A stretch of DNA of 64,000 nt, from positions 1,202,001 through 1,266,000 of the forward strand of contig NZ_CP147404.1 of the NCBI RefSeq assembly GCF_037201805.1, in the 5' to 3' direction. This document shows, in pieces, positions 33,053-41,619 of the stretch. Position 1 is the first letter of the stretch, and the number at the start of each line of letters is the position of its first letter. The translations under genes were made by a program, and so were the position numbers. The DNA is from Bacillus sp. FJAT-52991. GTDB lineage: Bacteria; Bacillota; Bacilli; Bacillales; Domibacillaceae. The notes under the pieces are model-generated. The model saw only the letters and a program-made list of their open reading frames with translations. It did no database searches and was not told the origin of the DNA.

Positions 33053-34342
33053 ATGAACAGCAATGAAATTTTAGTTAGCCTTGACATCGGTACATCCGCC
33101 ATAAAGGTCATTATTGGAGAAATGGTTAATGATTCTTTAAATATTATCGGTGTTGGGAATGTGAAATCTAAAGGAATTCGCAAAGGTTCTGTAGTGGACA
33201 TAGATGAAACTGTTCATTCCATTAAAAAGGCAATCGAACAGGCCGAGAGAATGGTTGGTATGGAAATTAAGCAGGTGATTGTAGGGATCGCCGGCAATCA
33301 CGCGCTTTTGCATCCATGCAACGGTGTTGTAGCTGTATCAAGTGAAAATAGAGAAATAACAGATGAAGATATTATTAGAGTAATGGATGCTTCTCAAGTG
33401 ATGTCCATTCCTCCTGATCGTGAAATCATTAATGTCATTCCTAAGCAATTTATTGTGGATGGTTTGGATGAAATTACAGATCCAAGAGGAATGATCGGAG
33501 TCCGTTTGGAGATGGAGGGTATTATTGTAACAGGGTCTAAAACATTTTTACATAATACATTGCGTTGTGTAGAACGAGCCGGTCTAGAAATTATGGATAT
33601 TGTGTTTCAACCACTAGCTGCTGGGGAAATTGCTTTATCAAAGGATGAACAAAACCTCGGAACAGTTTTAGTGGATATCGGCGGAGGTTCCACAACGGTT
33701 TCCATCTTTAATCAGGGCTATTTAAAAGGAACGGTTGTTTTCCCAATTGGTGGCGATCACATTACAAAAGATTTATCCATTGGTCTACGTACTTCAACGG
33801 AAGATGCAGAGCAAGTGAAACTAACTTATGGCCATGCTTTTTATGACCTCGCTTCTGAAGAGGAAGTGTTTAGTGTCCCTATCATAGGAAGCGATCAACA
33901 TCAACAATTTAACCAACTTGAAATTTCTGATATCATTGAAGCTAGATTAGAAGAAGTGTTTGAAATGGTGATTGAGGAATTAAGACATCAAGGGGTTCAT
34001 GATGTGCCTGGAGGCTTTGTTTTAACTGGAGGCACATCCGCTACACCAGGCATTCTTGATTTAGCGCAAGATGTGTTCCAAAACCGTGTTCGGGTGGCCA
34101 TTCCTGATTATATAGGGGTAAGGGAACCACAATATACGGCAGCAGTTGGTTTGATTAAATATGCTTATAAAAATGCTAGATTGCAAGGAAGAAATGTAAG
34201 CACGACTCTAGAGCCAATGACTGTAACTGAAACTCGGCCGAAAGAAGTCCCTCAGCCGAAAAAGGTGAAACCAGAGAAGACAGAAGATCAAAAATTGACT
34301 TCGAAAGTAAAAAAATTCTTCGGCTACTTTTTTGAAGAATAG
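33053..34342 (+). CDS. ftsA: Cell division protein FtsA
   Basis: A 429-residue actin-like ATPase tethering FtsZ filaments to the membrane. SLDIGTSAIKVIIGE (about 9-23) is phosphate loop 1, VDIGGGSTTVSIF (about 206) phosphate loop 2, and GGFVLTGGTSATPGI (about 322) the adenosine site. The C-terminal SKVKKFFGYFFEE is the amphipathic membrane-targeting helix. AAAGGAGGTG precedes ATG. It is followed 39 bases later by ftsZ. Confidence 0.96.
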   Translation: MNSNEILVSLDIGTSAIKVIIGEMVNDSLNIIGVGNVKSKGIRKGSVVDIDETVHSIKKAIEQAERMVGMEIKQVIVGIAGNHALLHPCNGVVAVSSENREITDEDIIRVMDASQVMSIPPDREIINVIPKQFIVDGLDEITDPRGMIGVRLEMEGIIVTGSKTFLHNTLRCVERAGLEIMDIVFQPLAAGEIALSKDEQNLGTVLVDIGGGSTTVSIFNQGYLKGTVVFPIGGDHITKDLSIGLRTSTEDAEQVKLTYGHAFYDLASEEEVFSVPIIGSDQHQQFNQLEISDIIEARLEEVFEMVIEELRHQGVHDVPGGFVLTGGTSATPGILDLAQDVFQNRVRVAIPDYIGVREPQYTAAVGLIKYAYKNARLQGRNVSTTLEPMTVTETRPKEVPQPKKVKPEKTEDQKLTSKVKKFFGYFFEE

Positions 34343-34381
34343 TCATCATAGAGAAATAACGACGAATTAGGAGGATTTGTC

Positions 34382-35536
34382 ATGTTGGAGTTTGATACTA
34401 ATTTAGATTCATTAGCGACGATTAAAGTTATAGGTGTAGGTGGCGGCGGAAATAATGCTGTGAACCGCATGATCGAACATGGGGTTCAAGGGGTAGAGTT
34501 TATTGCTGTCAATACGGATGCCCAAGCGTTAAACTTGTCAAAAGCAGAAATAAAAATGCAAATCGGTTCAAAGTTGACTCGTGGACTTGGTGCAGGTGCG
34601 AATCCTGAAGTCGGGAAGAAAGCAGCTGAAGAAAGTAAAGAGCAAATTGAAGAAGCATTACGTGGAGCGGATATGGTATTCGTTACTGCAGGAATGGGTG
34701 GAGGAACAGGAACTGGAGCAGCACCTGTTATTGCTCAAATCTCTAAAGACCTCGGAGCATTAACTGTGGGGGTTGTCACACGTCCTTTTACTTTTGAAGG
34801 TCGTAAGCGTGCCACACAAGCAGCAGGCGGAATTGAAGCGATGAAAGCTGCTGTTGATACGTTAATTGTTATTCCAAATGACCGCTTATTAGAAATTGTT
34901 GATAAGAGCACGCCGATGCTTGAAGCATTTAGAGAAGCGGATAATGTTCTTCGCCAAGGGGTTCAAGGTATTTCCGATTTAATTGCTACTCCTGGCTTAA
35001 TTAACCTTGACTTTGCTGATGTGAAAACAATTATGTCGAATAAAGGATCAGCTTTAATGGGTATTGGGGTGGCTTCAGGCGAAAACCGTGCAGCGGAAGC
35101 AGCTAAAAAAGCGATTTCTAGTCCATTGCTTGAAACGTCTATCGACGGTGCACAAGGTGTGATCATGAACATTACTGGTGGCACGAACTTAAGCTTATAT
35201 GAAGTTCAAGAAGCGGCCGATATTGTAGCTTCTGCTTCTGATCAAGAAGTGAATATGATCTTTGGTTCTGTTATTAATGAGAATTTAAAAGATGAAATTG
35301 TGGTAACGGTGATTGCGACTGGTTTTAAAGAGTCTGCTCTGCAACAACCAAAGCAGCCGCGTACCGGGTTTGGTCAAACCAAACCACAACAATCGACAAT
35401 AGCTCCAGCGCCTAAACGAGAAATGAAGCGTGAAGAGCCTGTTCAACAAGATATGCCAACAAGACAGCCTTCTCAGCCGGTAGAAGATACACTTGATATA
35501 CCAACTTTCCTTCGTAATCGTAATAGACGTCGATAA
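34382..35536 (+). CDS. ftsZ: Cell division protein FtsZ
   Basis: A 384-residue tubulin-like GTPase that forms the Z ring. The tubulin signature GGGTGTG is at 106-112, [10 protein letters not shown] at 18-27, and the T7 loop [11 protein letters not shown] near 207. After a low-complexity proline and glutamine linker (about 320-365) the conserved C-terminal peptide [12 protein letters not shown], which binds FtsA, SepF and EzrA, is complete. AGGAGG precedes ATG. A terminator closes the pair. Confidence 0.98.
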   Translation: MLEFDTNLDSLATIKVIGVGGGGNNAVNRMIEHGVQGVEFIAVNTDAQALNLSKAEIKMQIGSKLTRGLGAGANPEVGKKAAEESKEQIEEALRGADMVFVTAGMGGGTGTGAAPVIAQISKDLGALTVGVVTRPFTFEGRKRATQAAGGIEAMKAAVDTLIVIPNDRLLEIVDKSTPMLEAFREADNVLRQGVQGISDLIATPGLINLDFADVKTIMSNKGSALMGIGVASGENRAAEAAKKAISSPLLETSIDGAQGVIMNITGGTNLSLYEVQEAADIVASASDQEVNMIFGSVINENLKDEIVVTVIATGFKESALQQPKQPRTGFGQTKPQQSTIAPAPKREMKREEPVQQDMPTRQPSQPVEDTLDIPTFLRNRNRRR

Positions 35537-35576
35537 TGTAAAAGAGTGTTATCAATAAATGTCTTTGTAATTAATG

Positions 35577-35617
35577 GAAAAGAGTAGTCCGAAAGGTGCT
35601 ACTCTTTTCTTTTTTTG
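35577..35617 (+). terminator. Terminator after ftsZ
   Basis: AAAAGAGTAG pairs with CTACTCTTTT around a loop of 11 bases, followed by a T-rich run. Confidence 0.88.
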
Positions 35618-35664
35618 ATTATAGGATATTAATTCTATTTTTGCAATTTATAACTAAAATCGTT

Positions 35665-35749
35665 TGACAAACTTCGAAATCTTACATGAAAAACTCTTCT
35701 TTTTCTCTTCCGAATTGTGACAGACTTCTATGGTTGTCTCCTTTATACT
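35665..35749 (+). promoter_or_regulatory. spoIIG-type promoter with Spo0A-box candidates
   Basis: A -35-like GTGACA (35717-35722) and a -10 TATACT (35744-35749) are 21 bases apart, too far for a normal SigA promoter but just what characterises B. subtilis spoIIG, which needs phosphorylated Spo0A. TTCCGAA (35708-35714) next to the -35 and TGACAAA (35665-35671, near position -90) each match the 0A box TGNCGAA with one change, in places like the two sites of B. subtilis. Confidence 0.65.
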
Positions 35750-35797
35750 TGAATCAACTTAGTTACTAACAAGTTGTTTACTAGGAGGAGGGATGTT

Positions 35798-36724
35798 GTG
35801 ACCCTTTATTTAGATGCCTTGTGGTTGTTAAATTTTTTAGCAGATTGTTTGTTGCTTTGGATGAGCGCTATATTTTTAAAACGTTCAGCAAAATGGTATC
35901 GTGTTGTGCTAGGTGGACTGATTGGATCGATTAGTGTTTTTTTCATCATAAGTCCGTGGGCGGAATTGACTGGACATCCAGTCTCTAAATTGGCTTTATC
36001 TATTGGTATGGTGCTTGTCGCATATGGTTTTAAGCGTTGGAAATTTTTCTTTGCTAATTTAATGGCCCTTTATTTTTCTACTTTTTTAACGGGAGGTATG
36101 CTTTTAGGAGCTCATTATTTTCTTCAGTTTGATATGCAACTCGAATCTGACATGTTTTTAGCAAGTTTACGAGGTATTGGTGATCCGATTAGTTGGATAT
36201 TCGTGATGTTTGGTTTTCCATTAGCTTGGTATTTTGCTAAAAACAGAATGGACGACTTTCAAACGGCTCAAATACAGTATGATCAGTTAATGGATGTAAC
36301 TATTGAAATTAACGGCTTAGTTTTACTCGTGAAAGGTTTAGTAGATACAGGCAACCAATTACAAGACCCAATTTCGAAAATGCCTGTGATGTTAGTGTCC
36401 ACAAAAGGATTAGAAGAACAGTTACCGATTGAAGTTATGGAGGGTGCTGATCAACCAGAACGGTTGTTATTAGATGAGTTATGCCTGCCACATGAGTGGG
36501 TGGAAAAAATGAGAATCGTGCCTGCAAAATCCGTTGGCAACGCTCAACAGTTACTGCTCGCTTTTAAACCGGACAAGGTGCAGATATGTAATGGATGCAA
36601 ACAAATTGATTTAAATAAAGTATTAATGAGCTTTACAGCAGTACCGTTATCTTCAGATGATCAGTTTTCCTGTATTTTACACCCCAAAATGGTGCTTCCC
36701 CTTTCTTATGAAGAAGTTTCTTAA
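35798..36724 (+). CDS. spoIIGA: Pro-SigE processing protease SpoIIGA
   Basis: A 308-residue protein with five membrane segments in the first half (to about residue 150) and a C-terminal aspartic-protease-like domain with the catalytic Asp in VDTGNQL (about 183). It cleaves the pro-sequence of SigE in the mother cell after a signal from SpoIIR. GTG 35798 follows an ideal AGGAGGAGG site. It is followed by sigE with a 48-base gap, forming spoIIG. Confidence 0.93.
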   Translation: MTLYLDALWLLNFLADCLLLWMSAIFLKRSAKWYRVVLGGLIGSISVFFIISPWAELTGHPVSKLALSIGMVLVAYGFKRWKFFFANLMALYFSTFLTGGMLLGAHYFLQFDMQLESDMFLASLRGIGDPISWIFVMFGFPLAWYFAKNRMDDFQTAQIQYDQLMDVTIEINGLVLLVKGLVDTGNQLQDPISKMPVMLVSTKGLEEQLPIEVMEGADQPERLLLDELCLPHEWVEKMRIVPAKSVGNAQQLLLAFKPDKVQICNGCKQIDLNKVLMSFTAVPLSSDDQFSCILHPKMVLPLSYEEVS

Positions 36725-36772
36725 AGCGGTTTCATTCTGTTTATATAAATTTATTAAGAGGGAGGTTGCTTT

Positions 36773-37492
36773 ATGAAAGATCTACAGATAAAAATAGTTT
36801 ATTACTGGTATAAGCTTCTGATTAAATTAGGTTTAAAAACCGATGAAATTTATTATATCGGCGGTAGTGAAGCTCTCCCACCACCTCTTTCAAGAGATGA
36901 AGAAGAAAAGTTGTTATCAAAACTTCCAACTGGAGATCAAGCGGCTAGAGCGTTGTTGATTGAAAGAAACTTGCGATTAGTCGTTTATATTGCAAGGAAA
37001 TTCGAAAACACGGGGATCAATATTGAAGATCTAATTAGCATTGGGACCATTGGTTTAATTAAAGCAGTGAATACATTCAATCCAGAAAAGAAGATTAAAT
37101 TAGCTACTTATGCTTCTCGGTGTATTGAGAATGAAATTTTAATGTATTTGAGAAGGAATAATAAAATTAGGTCAGAAGTTTCCTTTGATGAACCATTAAA
37201 TGTCGATTGGGATGGCAATGAGTTATTGCTTTCAGATGTTTTAGGTACAGAAAATGACGTTATTACAAAAGATATTGAAGCAGGGGTAGATCGAAGCTTG
37301 TTATTTAAAGCAATGGAGCAGCTGTCAGATAGAGAAAAACAAATCATGGAATTGAGATTTGGTTTAAGGGGTGGTGAAGAAAAAACCCAAAAAGATGTGG
37401 CCGATCTCCTTGGGATTTCGCAATCATATATCTCTAGACTAGAGAAACGAATCATTCATCGACTTCAAAAAGAATTCAATAAGATGGTGTAA
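36773..37492 (+). CDS. sigE: Sporulation sigma factor SigE precursor
   Basis: A 239-residue sigma-70 factor that drives early mother-cell genes. The first 27-29 residues form the amphipathic pro-sequence removed by SpoIIGA; the cleavage neighbourhood [17 protein letters not shown] is intact. Region 2 ([18 protein letters not shown] to [12 protein letters not shown]) and region 4.2 ([23 protein letters not shown]) are clear. GGGAGGTTG precedes ATG. In this window its own targets are probably spoVD, spoVE and ylbJ. Confidence 0.97.
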   Translation: MKDLQIKIVYYWYKLLIKLGLKTDEIYYIGGSEALPPPLSRDEEEKLLSKLPTGDQAARALLIERNLRLVVYIARKFENTGINIEDLISIGTIGLIKAVNTFNPEKKIKLATYASRCIENEILMYLRRNNKIRSEVSFDEPLNVDWDGNELLLSDVLGTENDVITKDIEAGVDRSLLFKAMEQLSDREKQIMELRFGLRGGEEKTQKDVADLLGISQSYISRLEKRIIHRLQKEFNKMV

Positions 37493-37500
37493 CATCGAAG

Positions 37501-37622
37501 CCTTCCGCTTTTCTTGTCCAGCTGCAGTGCCTAGCCCCTCGAGGTCGCAAGCCAATCCTCCCAGAAAGGTAAAGAACACCTTTCCGTGCGGCTCGTCTTG
37601 CGCTTGTCGGGGCTGAACAAGG
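37501..37622. repeat. Hairpin-repeat unit 1 between sigE and sigG
   Basis: It begins CCTTCCGCTTTTCTTGTCCAG and runs to the next such border about 122 bases on. CGCAAGCC pairs back with GGCTCGTCTTGCG, with CCCCTCGA outside. It is richer in G and C than its surroundings. Confidence 0.85.
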
Positions 37623-37743
37623 CGCTTCCGCTTTTCTTGTTGTCCAGCTGCAGCGACCAGACTCTCGGACATAAGCCGTCACGCCTGTGTGGCAAAGAAC
37701 GCCACTTCGGCGGTCCGTCTTATGTCTGCCGAGTCTAAGCGGT
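37623..37743. repeat. Hairpin-repeat unit 2 between sigE and sigG
   Basis: Border CTTCCGCTTTTCTTGTTG at 37625. The arms pair GACCAGACTC with GAGTCTAAGCGGTC, then GACATAAG with CTTATGTC; the loop holds GTGTGGCAAAGAACGCCAC. The core is shared with the repeat at 12537-12672 upstream of ylbN. Confidence 0.88.
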
Positions 37744-37869
37744 CGCTTCCGCTTTTCTTGTTGTTTAGCCCCCACCTCCTAGACACTCGAGTCAAATGCC
37801 AGCCTGACTGCATGGCTGAAAAACGCCATTTCGTCATTCTGTCATTTGCTTGTCGTGTCTGAACAGTCG
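37744..37869. repeat. Hairpin-repeat unit 3 between sigE and sigG
   Basis: Border CTTCCGCTTTTCTTGTTG at 37746. ACACTCGAGTCAAATG and CATTTG...GTCGTGT pair in the arms. The interior sequence differs from unit 2 but the layout is the same. Confidence 0.8.
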
Positions 37870-38030
37870 GCTCCGCTTTTCTTGATGTCCAGCTCTAGGT
37901 GCTAGCGACTAGTGGACTTCCGTTCTCCTCCTTGCGATAAGTCAACATCGATTCACTGTCGTTCATCGTGTTTCCTTTATCTCGTGCGGATCACTTCAGT
38001 CCATCCGTCGCTAAACAGCACCTTCCGCTT
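37870..38030. repeat. Hairpin-repeat unit 4 (diverged) between sigE and sigG
   Basis: Border CTCCGCTTTTCTTGATG at 37871 and closing border CCTTCCGCTTTTTT at 38021. The interior is longer (about 150 bases) and pairs poorly, with GCGATAAGTC and GACTT-type matches. The four units fill nearly all of the 617 bases between sigE and sigG, which contain no gene. Confidence 0.65.
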
Positions 38031-38039
38031 TTTTTTTAT

Positions 38040-38068
38040 GCATAGTTTTCTTTTTGCAGGGGGATACT
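38040..38068 (+). promoter_or_regulatory. SigF/SigG-type promoter for sigG
   Basis: GCATA (38040-38044), 15-base spacer, then GGGGATACT (38060-38068). It fits the forespore pattern GyATA-N14-16-GGnnAnAnT. B. subtilis sigG is transcribed by SigF and by SigG itself. It begins ten bases after the repeat array, which therefore left it intact. Confidence 0.7.
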
Positions 38069-38109
38069 GTGGTTGTACAGCAGTTCCTGCAAGGAGGGGA
38101 TTTTTCATA

Positions 38110-38886
38110 ATGGCGCGTAATAAGGTTGAGATTTGCGGTGTGGATACTTCGAAGCTCCCTGTATTGAAAAATGAAGAGATGAAGGTGCTGTTTAAGCGTC
38201 TTCAGGCGGGAGAATGGTCAGCACGTGAGACACTTGTGAATGGAAATTTGCGGCTTGTGCTGAGTGTGATCCAGCGCTTTAATAATCGCGGCGAGTATGT
38301 GGATGATTTGTTTCAAGTAGGCTGTATTGGTTTGATGAAATCTATAGATAATTTTGATTTAAGTCATAATGTTCGATTTTCTACTTATGCGGTACCGATG
38401 ATTATTGGTGAAATTAGAAGGTATTTGCGGGATAACAACCCTATAAGAGTCTCTCGTTCTTTAAGGGACATTGCTTATAAAGCGTTACAAGTGAGAGAAA
38501 GGATCATGACTGAGACGTCTAAGGAGCCGACGGCAGAAGAAATTAGTAAGGAGCTTGACTTGACAAAGGAAGAAGTCGTTTTTGCACTTGACGCGATTCA
38601 AGATCCGGTCTCATTATTTGAGCCTATTTATAACGATGGCGGAGATCCGATATTTGTGATGGATCAATTAAGCGATGAAAGTCACAAGGATACGAATTGG
38701 ATAGAAGAAATTGCGTTAAAAGAAGGGTTGAAAAGGTTAAATGAGCGCGAAAAAATGATTATTCGTAAACGGTTTTATCAAGGGAAAACACAAATGGAAG
38801 TAGCAGATGAGATTGGTATTTCACAAGCGCAAGTTTCTAGGCTTGAAAAAGCAGCTATTAAACAAATGAATAAAAATATTAACTAA
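38110..38886 (+). CDS. sigG: Late forespore sigma factor SigG
   Basis: A 258-residue sigma-70 factor for late forespore genes. It opens MARNKVEICGVDTSKLPVL, as in B. subtilis. Region 2 (NLRLVLSVIQRFNNRGEYVD to IRRYLRDNN), region 3 (TSKEPTAEEISKELDL) and region 4.2 (TQMEVADEIGISQAQVSRLEK) are complete. ATG 38110 follows AAGGAGGGG; the frame stays open upstream to 37912 only because it runs through the repeat array, and that extension is rejected. Confidence 0.97.
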   Translation: MARNKVEICGVDTSKLPVLKNEEMKVLFKRLQAGEWSARETLVNGNLRLVLSVIQRFNNRGEYVDDLFQVGCIGLMKSIDNFDLSHNVRFSTYAVPMIIGEIRRYLRDNNPIRVSRSLRDIAYKALQVRERIMTETSKEPTAEEISKELDLTKEEVVFALDAIQDPVSLFEPIYNDGGDPIFVMDQLSDESHKDTNWIEEIALKEGLKRLNEREKMIIRKRFYQGKTQMEVADEIGISQAQVSRLEKAAIKQMNKNIN

Positions 38887-38898
38887 TATTCTCAATTT

Positions 38899-38939
38899 GA
38901 CTCTTAAGCGATCCACGCAAGAAGAGTCTTATTTTTTTG
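38899..38939 (+). terminator. Terminator after sigG
   Basis: GACTCTT (38899-38905) pairs with AAGAGTC (38922-38928), then TTATTTTTTT. Confidence 0.85.
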
Positions 38940-38987
38940 TCTCGGCATATAATGAAAACAGTAAATATATGAACGGGAGGCAAATAA

Positions 38988-39260
38988 GTGAGTAGAATAT
39001 CAGAATTCCAGCTAAAAGATATTGTCAACGTCGCCAACGGAAAGAAGCTTGGAAATATTACAGATATTCATTTGAATTTGACAGCCGGTACGATCGACTC
39101 TATTGTCATTAGTAAAGGTGGAAAAATGTTTGGTTTTTTTGGAAAGGAAGAAGAGGTTGTCATCCCGTGGCCTCAAATTGTCAAAATTGGAGAGGATGTT
39201 ATTTTAGTTCGGCACTCTGCTACCGCTAATTCTATTGATAAGGAATCAAAAGAGGAATAA
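38988..39260 (+). CDS. ylmC: PRC-barrel sporulation protein, YlmC/YmxH family
   Basis: A 90-residue single PRC-barrel protein (LKDIVNVANGKKLGNITDIH at the start of the barrel), matching YlmC of the YlmC/YmxH group. These are common in spore formers and of unknown role. It starts with GTG after a GGGAGGC site. It is the first ylm gene here; ylmA is missing. Confidence 0.8.
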   Translation: MSRISEFQLKDIVNVANGKKLGNITDIHLNLTAGTIDSIVISKGGKMFGFFGKEEEVVIPWPQIVKIGEDVILVRHSATANSIDKESKEE

Positions 39261-39330
39261 TTTCTCTTTCCTTGATATGTCTAAAGCGATTTTATGTTAA
39301 ACTAGAGGAAAATAATCGGGAGTATGAAGA

Positions 39331-40155
39331 ATGAAGGAACCATTTGTTTCTGTTCATGACAGTGTATATGTGATTAAAGAATGGCAAGATATCGCCCCTA
39401 ATCTTGTCGCTGGTTTCACCACAAAAGAGGGGGGATTGAGTCTTGGTGCCTTTAAAAGCTTGAATTTTGGGTTTCATGTCGATGACTGTGCAGAAGATGT
39501 ATGTGAAAATCGCCAATTATTAGGTGGGATGTTGGACTTTCCGGTGTCCAATTGGGTAGGAGCTGTTCAGACACATGGAGATCGAATCGTTGCAGTAGGG
39601 AAAAAAGATAAAGGAAAAGGTGCACTCGATTACGAAACAAGTTTCAAAGCAATAGACGGTTTTTTTACAGATGAAAAAGGAATATTGTTGACATTATGCT
39701 ATGCGGATTGTGTACCTCTTTACTTTTTTTCCAATAAGTCTAATCGCATAGGAACAGCACACGCTGGCTGGAAAGGTACAGTTTTGGGAATTGGGTTTGA
39801 AATGGTGAAGAAATGGAAGGAAGATGGTATTCGACCAGCAGACATTGAGGTTGTCATTGGACCATCCATATGTAAAAATTGCTATATAGTGGATGACTAT
39901 GTAATAGAAAAGGTACGTAGCTGGGTCGATTCAGAGAGGGAATTACCTTATGCTCCAGTTAATGGACAAAAGGGAAGTTATTATTTATCGTTGCAGCTGC
40001 TTAATGAATGGATTCTTATGAAAGCCGGTATTCCGAGAGAAAATATTAAAACGACTCATTATTGTACAAGTTGTAGTAGTGAATTCTTTTCCCATCGCCG
40101 TGATCTTGGAAAGACGGGGAGAATGATAGGGTTCATTGGTTGGAAGGAGAAATAA
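39331..40155 (+). CDS. ylmD: YlmD, LACC1/YfiH-family purine phosphorylase
   Basis: A 274-residue protein of the former 'laccase domain' family (YfiH, LACC1), now known to be zinc-dependent purine nucleoside phosphorylases with adenosine deaminase activity. Zinc ligands are visible: His in TTKEGG...QTHGDRI, Cys in [10 protein letters not shown] (about 125) and His in [10 protein letters not shown] (about 143). [15 protein letters not shown] is the family C-terminal block. It is closely followed by ylmE. Confidence 0.88.
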   Translation: MKEPFVSVHDSVYVIKEWQDIAPNLVAGFTTKEGGLSLGAFKSLNFGFHVDDCAEDVCENRQLLGGMLDFPVSNWVGAVQTHGDRIVAVGKKDKGKGALDYETSFKAIDGFFTDEKGILLTLCYADCVPLYFFSNKSNRIGTAHAGWKGTVLGIGFEMVKKWKEDGIRPADIEVVIGPSICKNCYIVDDYVIEKVRSWVDSERELPYAPVNGQKGSYYLSLQLLNEWILMKAGIPRENIKTTHYCTSCSSEFFSHRRDLGKTGRMIGFIGWKEK

Positions 40156-40160
40156 GTAGT

Positions 40161-40832
40161 ATGAAAGTAATAGATAATTTAAAAGATATTCAAATGAATA
40201 TAGAAAAGGCTTGCCAAAAAGTAGACAGAGATCTTGATGGAATCAAATTGATCGCGGTTACAAAATATGTATCAACTGAACGAGCTCAAGAAGCGCTTGA
40301 AGCAGGAATTGTTCATCTCGGTGAAAATAGAGATGAAGGATTGTTGAAAAAATGGGAAGTGCTAAAGGAAGAACCGGTTTGGCACTTCATAGGTAGTTTG
40401 CAAACAAGAAAAGTAAAAAATATTATTGATCATGTATCATACATACATTCTCTTGACCGTTTGTCGCTTGCTGAAGAGATTAATAAGAGGGCGAGTCAAT
40501 CGGTGAATTGCTTGATTCAAGTCAATGTATCTGGAGAAGAATCGAAACATGGTCTGCATCCGGAAGAGGTTATTCCCTTTGTTCAGCAATTAGAGGGGTT
40601 GGAGAAAGTGACGGTTTGCGGATTAATGACTATGGCACCCTTAACGAATGATGAAGACTTGTTGCGAGGTTGTTTTAGACAATTAAAACAGCTACAAGAA
40701 AAGGTGCAACAATTGGGTTTAGCGTATGCACCATGTCAAGAATTATCAATGGGAATGAGTAATGACTATGCAATTGCCGTTGAAGAAGGAGCAACAATGA
40801 TTCGGATCGGTACGGCTCTTGTTGGAGAATAG
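40161..40832 (+). CDS. ylmE: YggS/PLPBP-family PLP-homeostasis protein YlmE
   Basis: A 223-residue single-domain TIM-barrel PLP-binding protein. The PLP lysine is in AVTKYVS (about 37), with [10 protein letters not shown] (about 77), [14 protein letters not shown] (about 120) and [23 protein letters not shown] at the phosphate site. Members buffer pyridoxal phosphate and amino acid pools and have no known catalytic turnover. AAGGAGA precedes ATG; genes are five bases apart. Confidence 0.9.
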   Translation: MKVIDNLKDIQMNIEKACQKVDRDLDGIKLIAVTKYVSTERAQEALEAGIVHLGENRDEGLLKKWEVLKEEPVWHFIGSLQTRKVKNIIDHVSYIHSLDRLSLAEEINKRASQSVNCLIQVNVSGEESKHGLHPEEVIPFVQQLEGLEKVTVCGLMTMAPLTNDEDLLRGCFRQLKQLQEKVQQLGLAYAPCQELSMGMSNDYAIAVEEGATMIRIGTALVGE

Positions 40833-40850
40833 AGTCCGGGAGGTGGAATG

Positions 40851-41282
40851 ATGGGAATCAAATCTAAATTTAAAGCGTTTTTTCTTTTGGATGATGATGA
40901 CTATCAGCTAGCAGAAGAAACAGATACGGCGGAACAGGAAGAGATAAAGCAGCCTAAGTCTGTCAAGAAAAATGTAGTTAGTTTGCAAAGTGTACAGAAG
41001 GCTTCAAAAGTCATTCTTTTTGAACCAAGAGTATTTGCAGAGGCACAAGAAATTGCTGATCATTTAAAGAATAGAAAAGCGGTGATTGTGAATTTGCAAC
41101 GTATTCAGCATGATCAAGCGAAGCGAATAGTTGATTTTTTAAGCGGAACCGTCTACGCTATTAGTGGAGAAATTCAACAGCTAGGTCCAAAGATATTTCT
41201 TTGTACACCTGATAATGTGGAAGTGTCGGGGAATATATCTCAATTTTTACCTGAGTCAGACATTGATAATTCGAGGTGGTAA
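40851..41282 (+). CDS. sepF: Cell division protein SepF
   Basis: A 143-residue protein with an N-terminal amphipathic membrane helix ([11 protein letters not shown]), an acidic linker and a C-terminal globular domain (about 55-137) with AVIVNLQRI and [10 protein letters not shown]. SepF rings bundle FtsZ and act as an alternative membrane anchor to FtsA. ATG 40851 fits GGGAGG better than the adjacent ATG 40848. Confidence 0.93.
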   Translation: MGIKSKFKAFFLLDDDDYQLAEETDTAEQEEIKQPKSVKKNVVSLQSVQKASKVILFEPRVFAEAQEIADHLKNRKAVIVNLQRIQHDQAKRIVDFLSGTVYAISGEIQQLGPKIFLCTPDNVEVSGNISQFLPESDIDNSRW

Positions 41283-41290
41283 TAAATAAT

Positions 41291-41554
41291 ATGCTAATTG
41301 TCTTTAACCTTTTAATTAAGGCCATTCAACTTTATTCTTGGGCATTGATCATTTATATTTTAATGTCTTGGTTTCCGAATGCACGTGAAACGAGCATTGG
41401 GCAATTTTTAACGAAAATATGCGAGCCATATTTAGAGCCGTTTAGAAAAATAGTTCCACCACTTGGTATGCTTGATTTATCTCCACTTGTTGCGTTTTTA
41501 GTTCTGAACTTAGCGACAAAGGGACTTTATCAATTAGCGATGTGGATAATTTAA
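41291..41554 (+). CDS. ylmG: YggT-family membrane protein YlmG
   Basis: An 87-residue protein with two membrane segments and the YggT signature SWFPNA, then [26 protein letters not shown] between them. YggT proteins are linked to division-site or chloroplast-nucleoid functions but are poorly understood. It begins nine bases after sepF; the upstream GTG at 41276 lies in the ribosome site. A terminator follows. Confidence 0.9.
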   Translation: MLIVFNLLIKAIQLYSWALIIYILMSWFPNARETSIGQFLTKICEPYLEPFRKIVPPLGMLDLSPLVAFLVLNLATKGLYQLAMWII

Positions 41555-41566
41555 TCGTTGTGATCA

Positions 41567-41598
41567 AAAAAAGGAGGGCGAAATCAGCCTCCTTTTTT
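41567..41598 (+). terminator. Terminator between ylmG and ylmH
   Basis: AAAAAAGGAGG and CCTCCTTTTTT pair perfectly over 11 bases. It should cut much of the transcript before ylmH, whose ribosome site follows within ten bases. Confidence 0.88.
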
Positions 41599-41619
41599 GT
41601 ATCGATCAAAGGAGCCAAG

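Noticed and set aside
37476..37775. Reverse-strand open frame across the hairpin repeats
   Set aside because: Its codons are made of the repeat borders (QEKRKR patterns), with no start signal.
37501..38030. CRISPR array
   Set aside because: Units are 120-150 bases, palindromic and few; there are no short repeats with uniform spacers and no cas genes.
37912..38109. N-terminal extension of sigG reaching into the repeats
   Set aside because: The frame is open only through repeat DNA; the family start MARNKVEICG at 38110 has a strong ribosome site.
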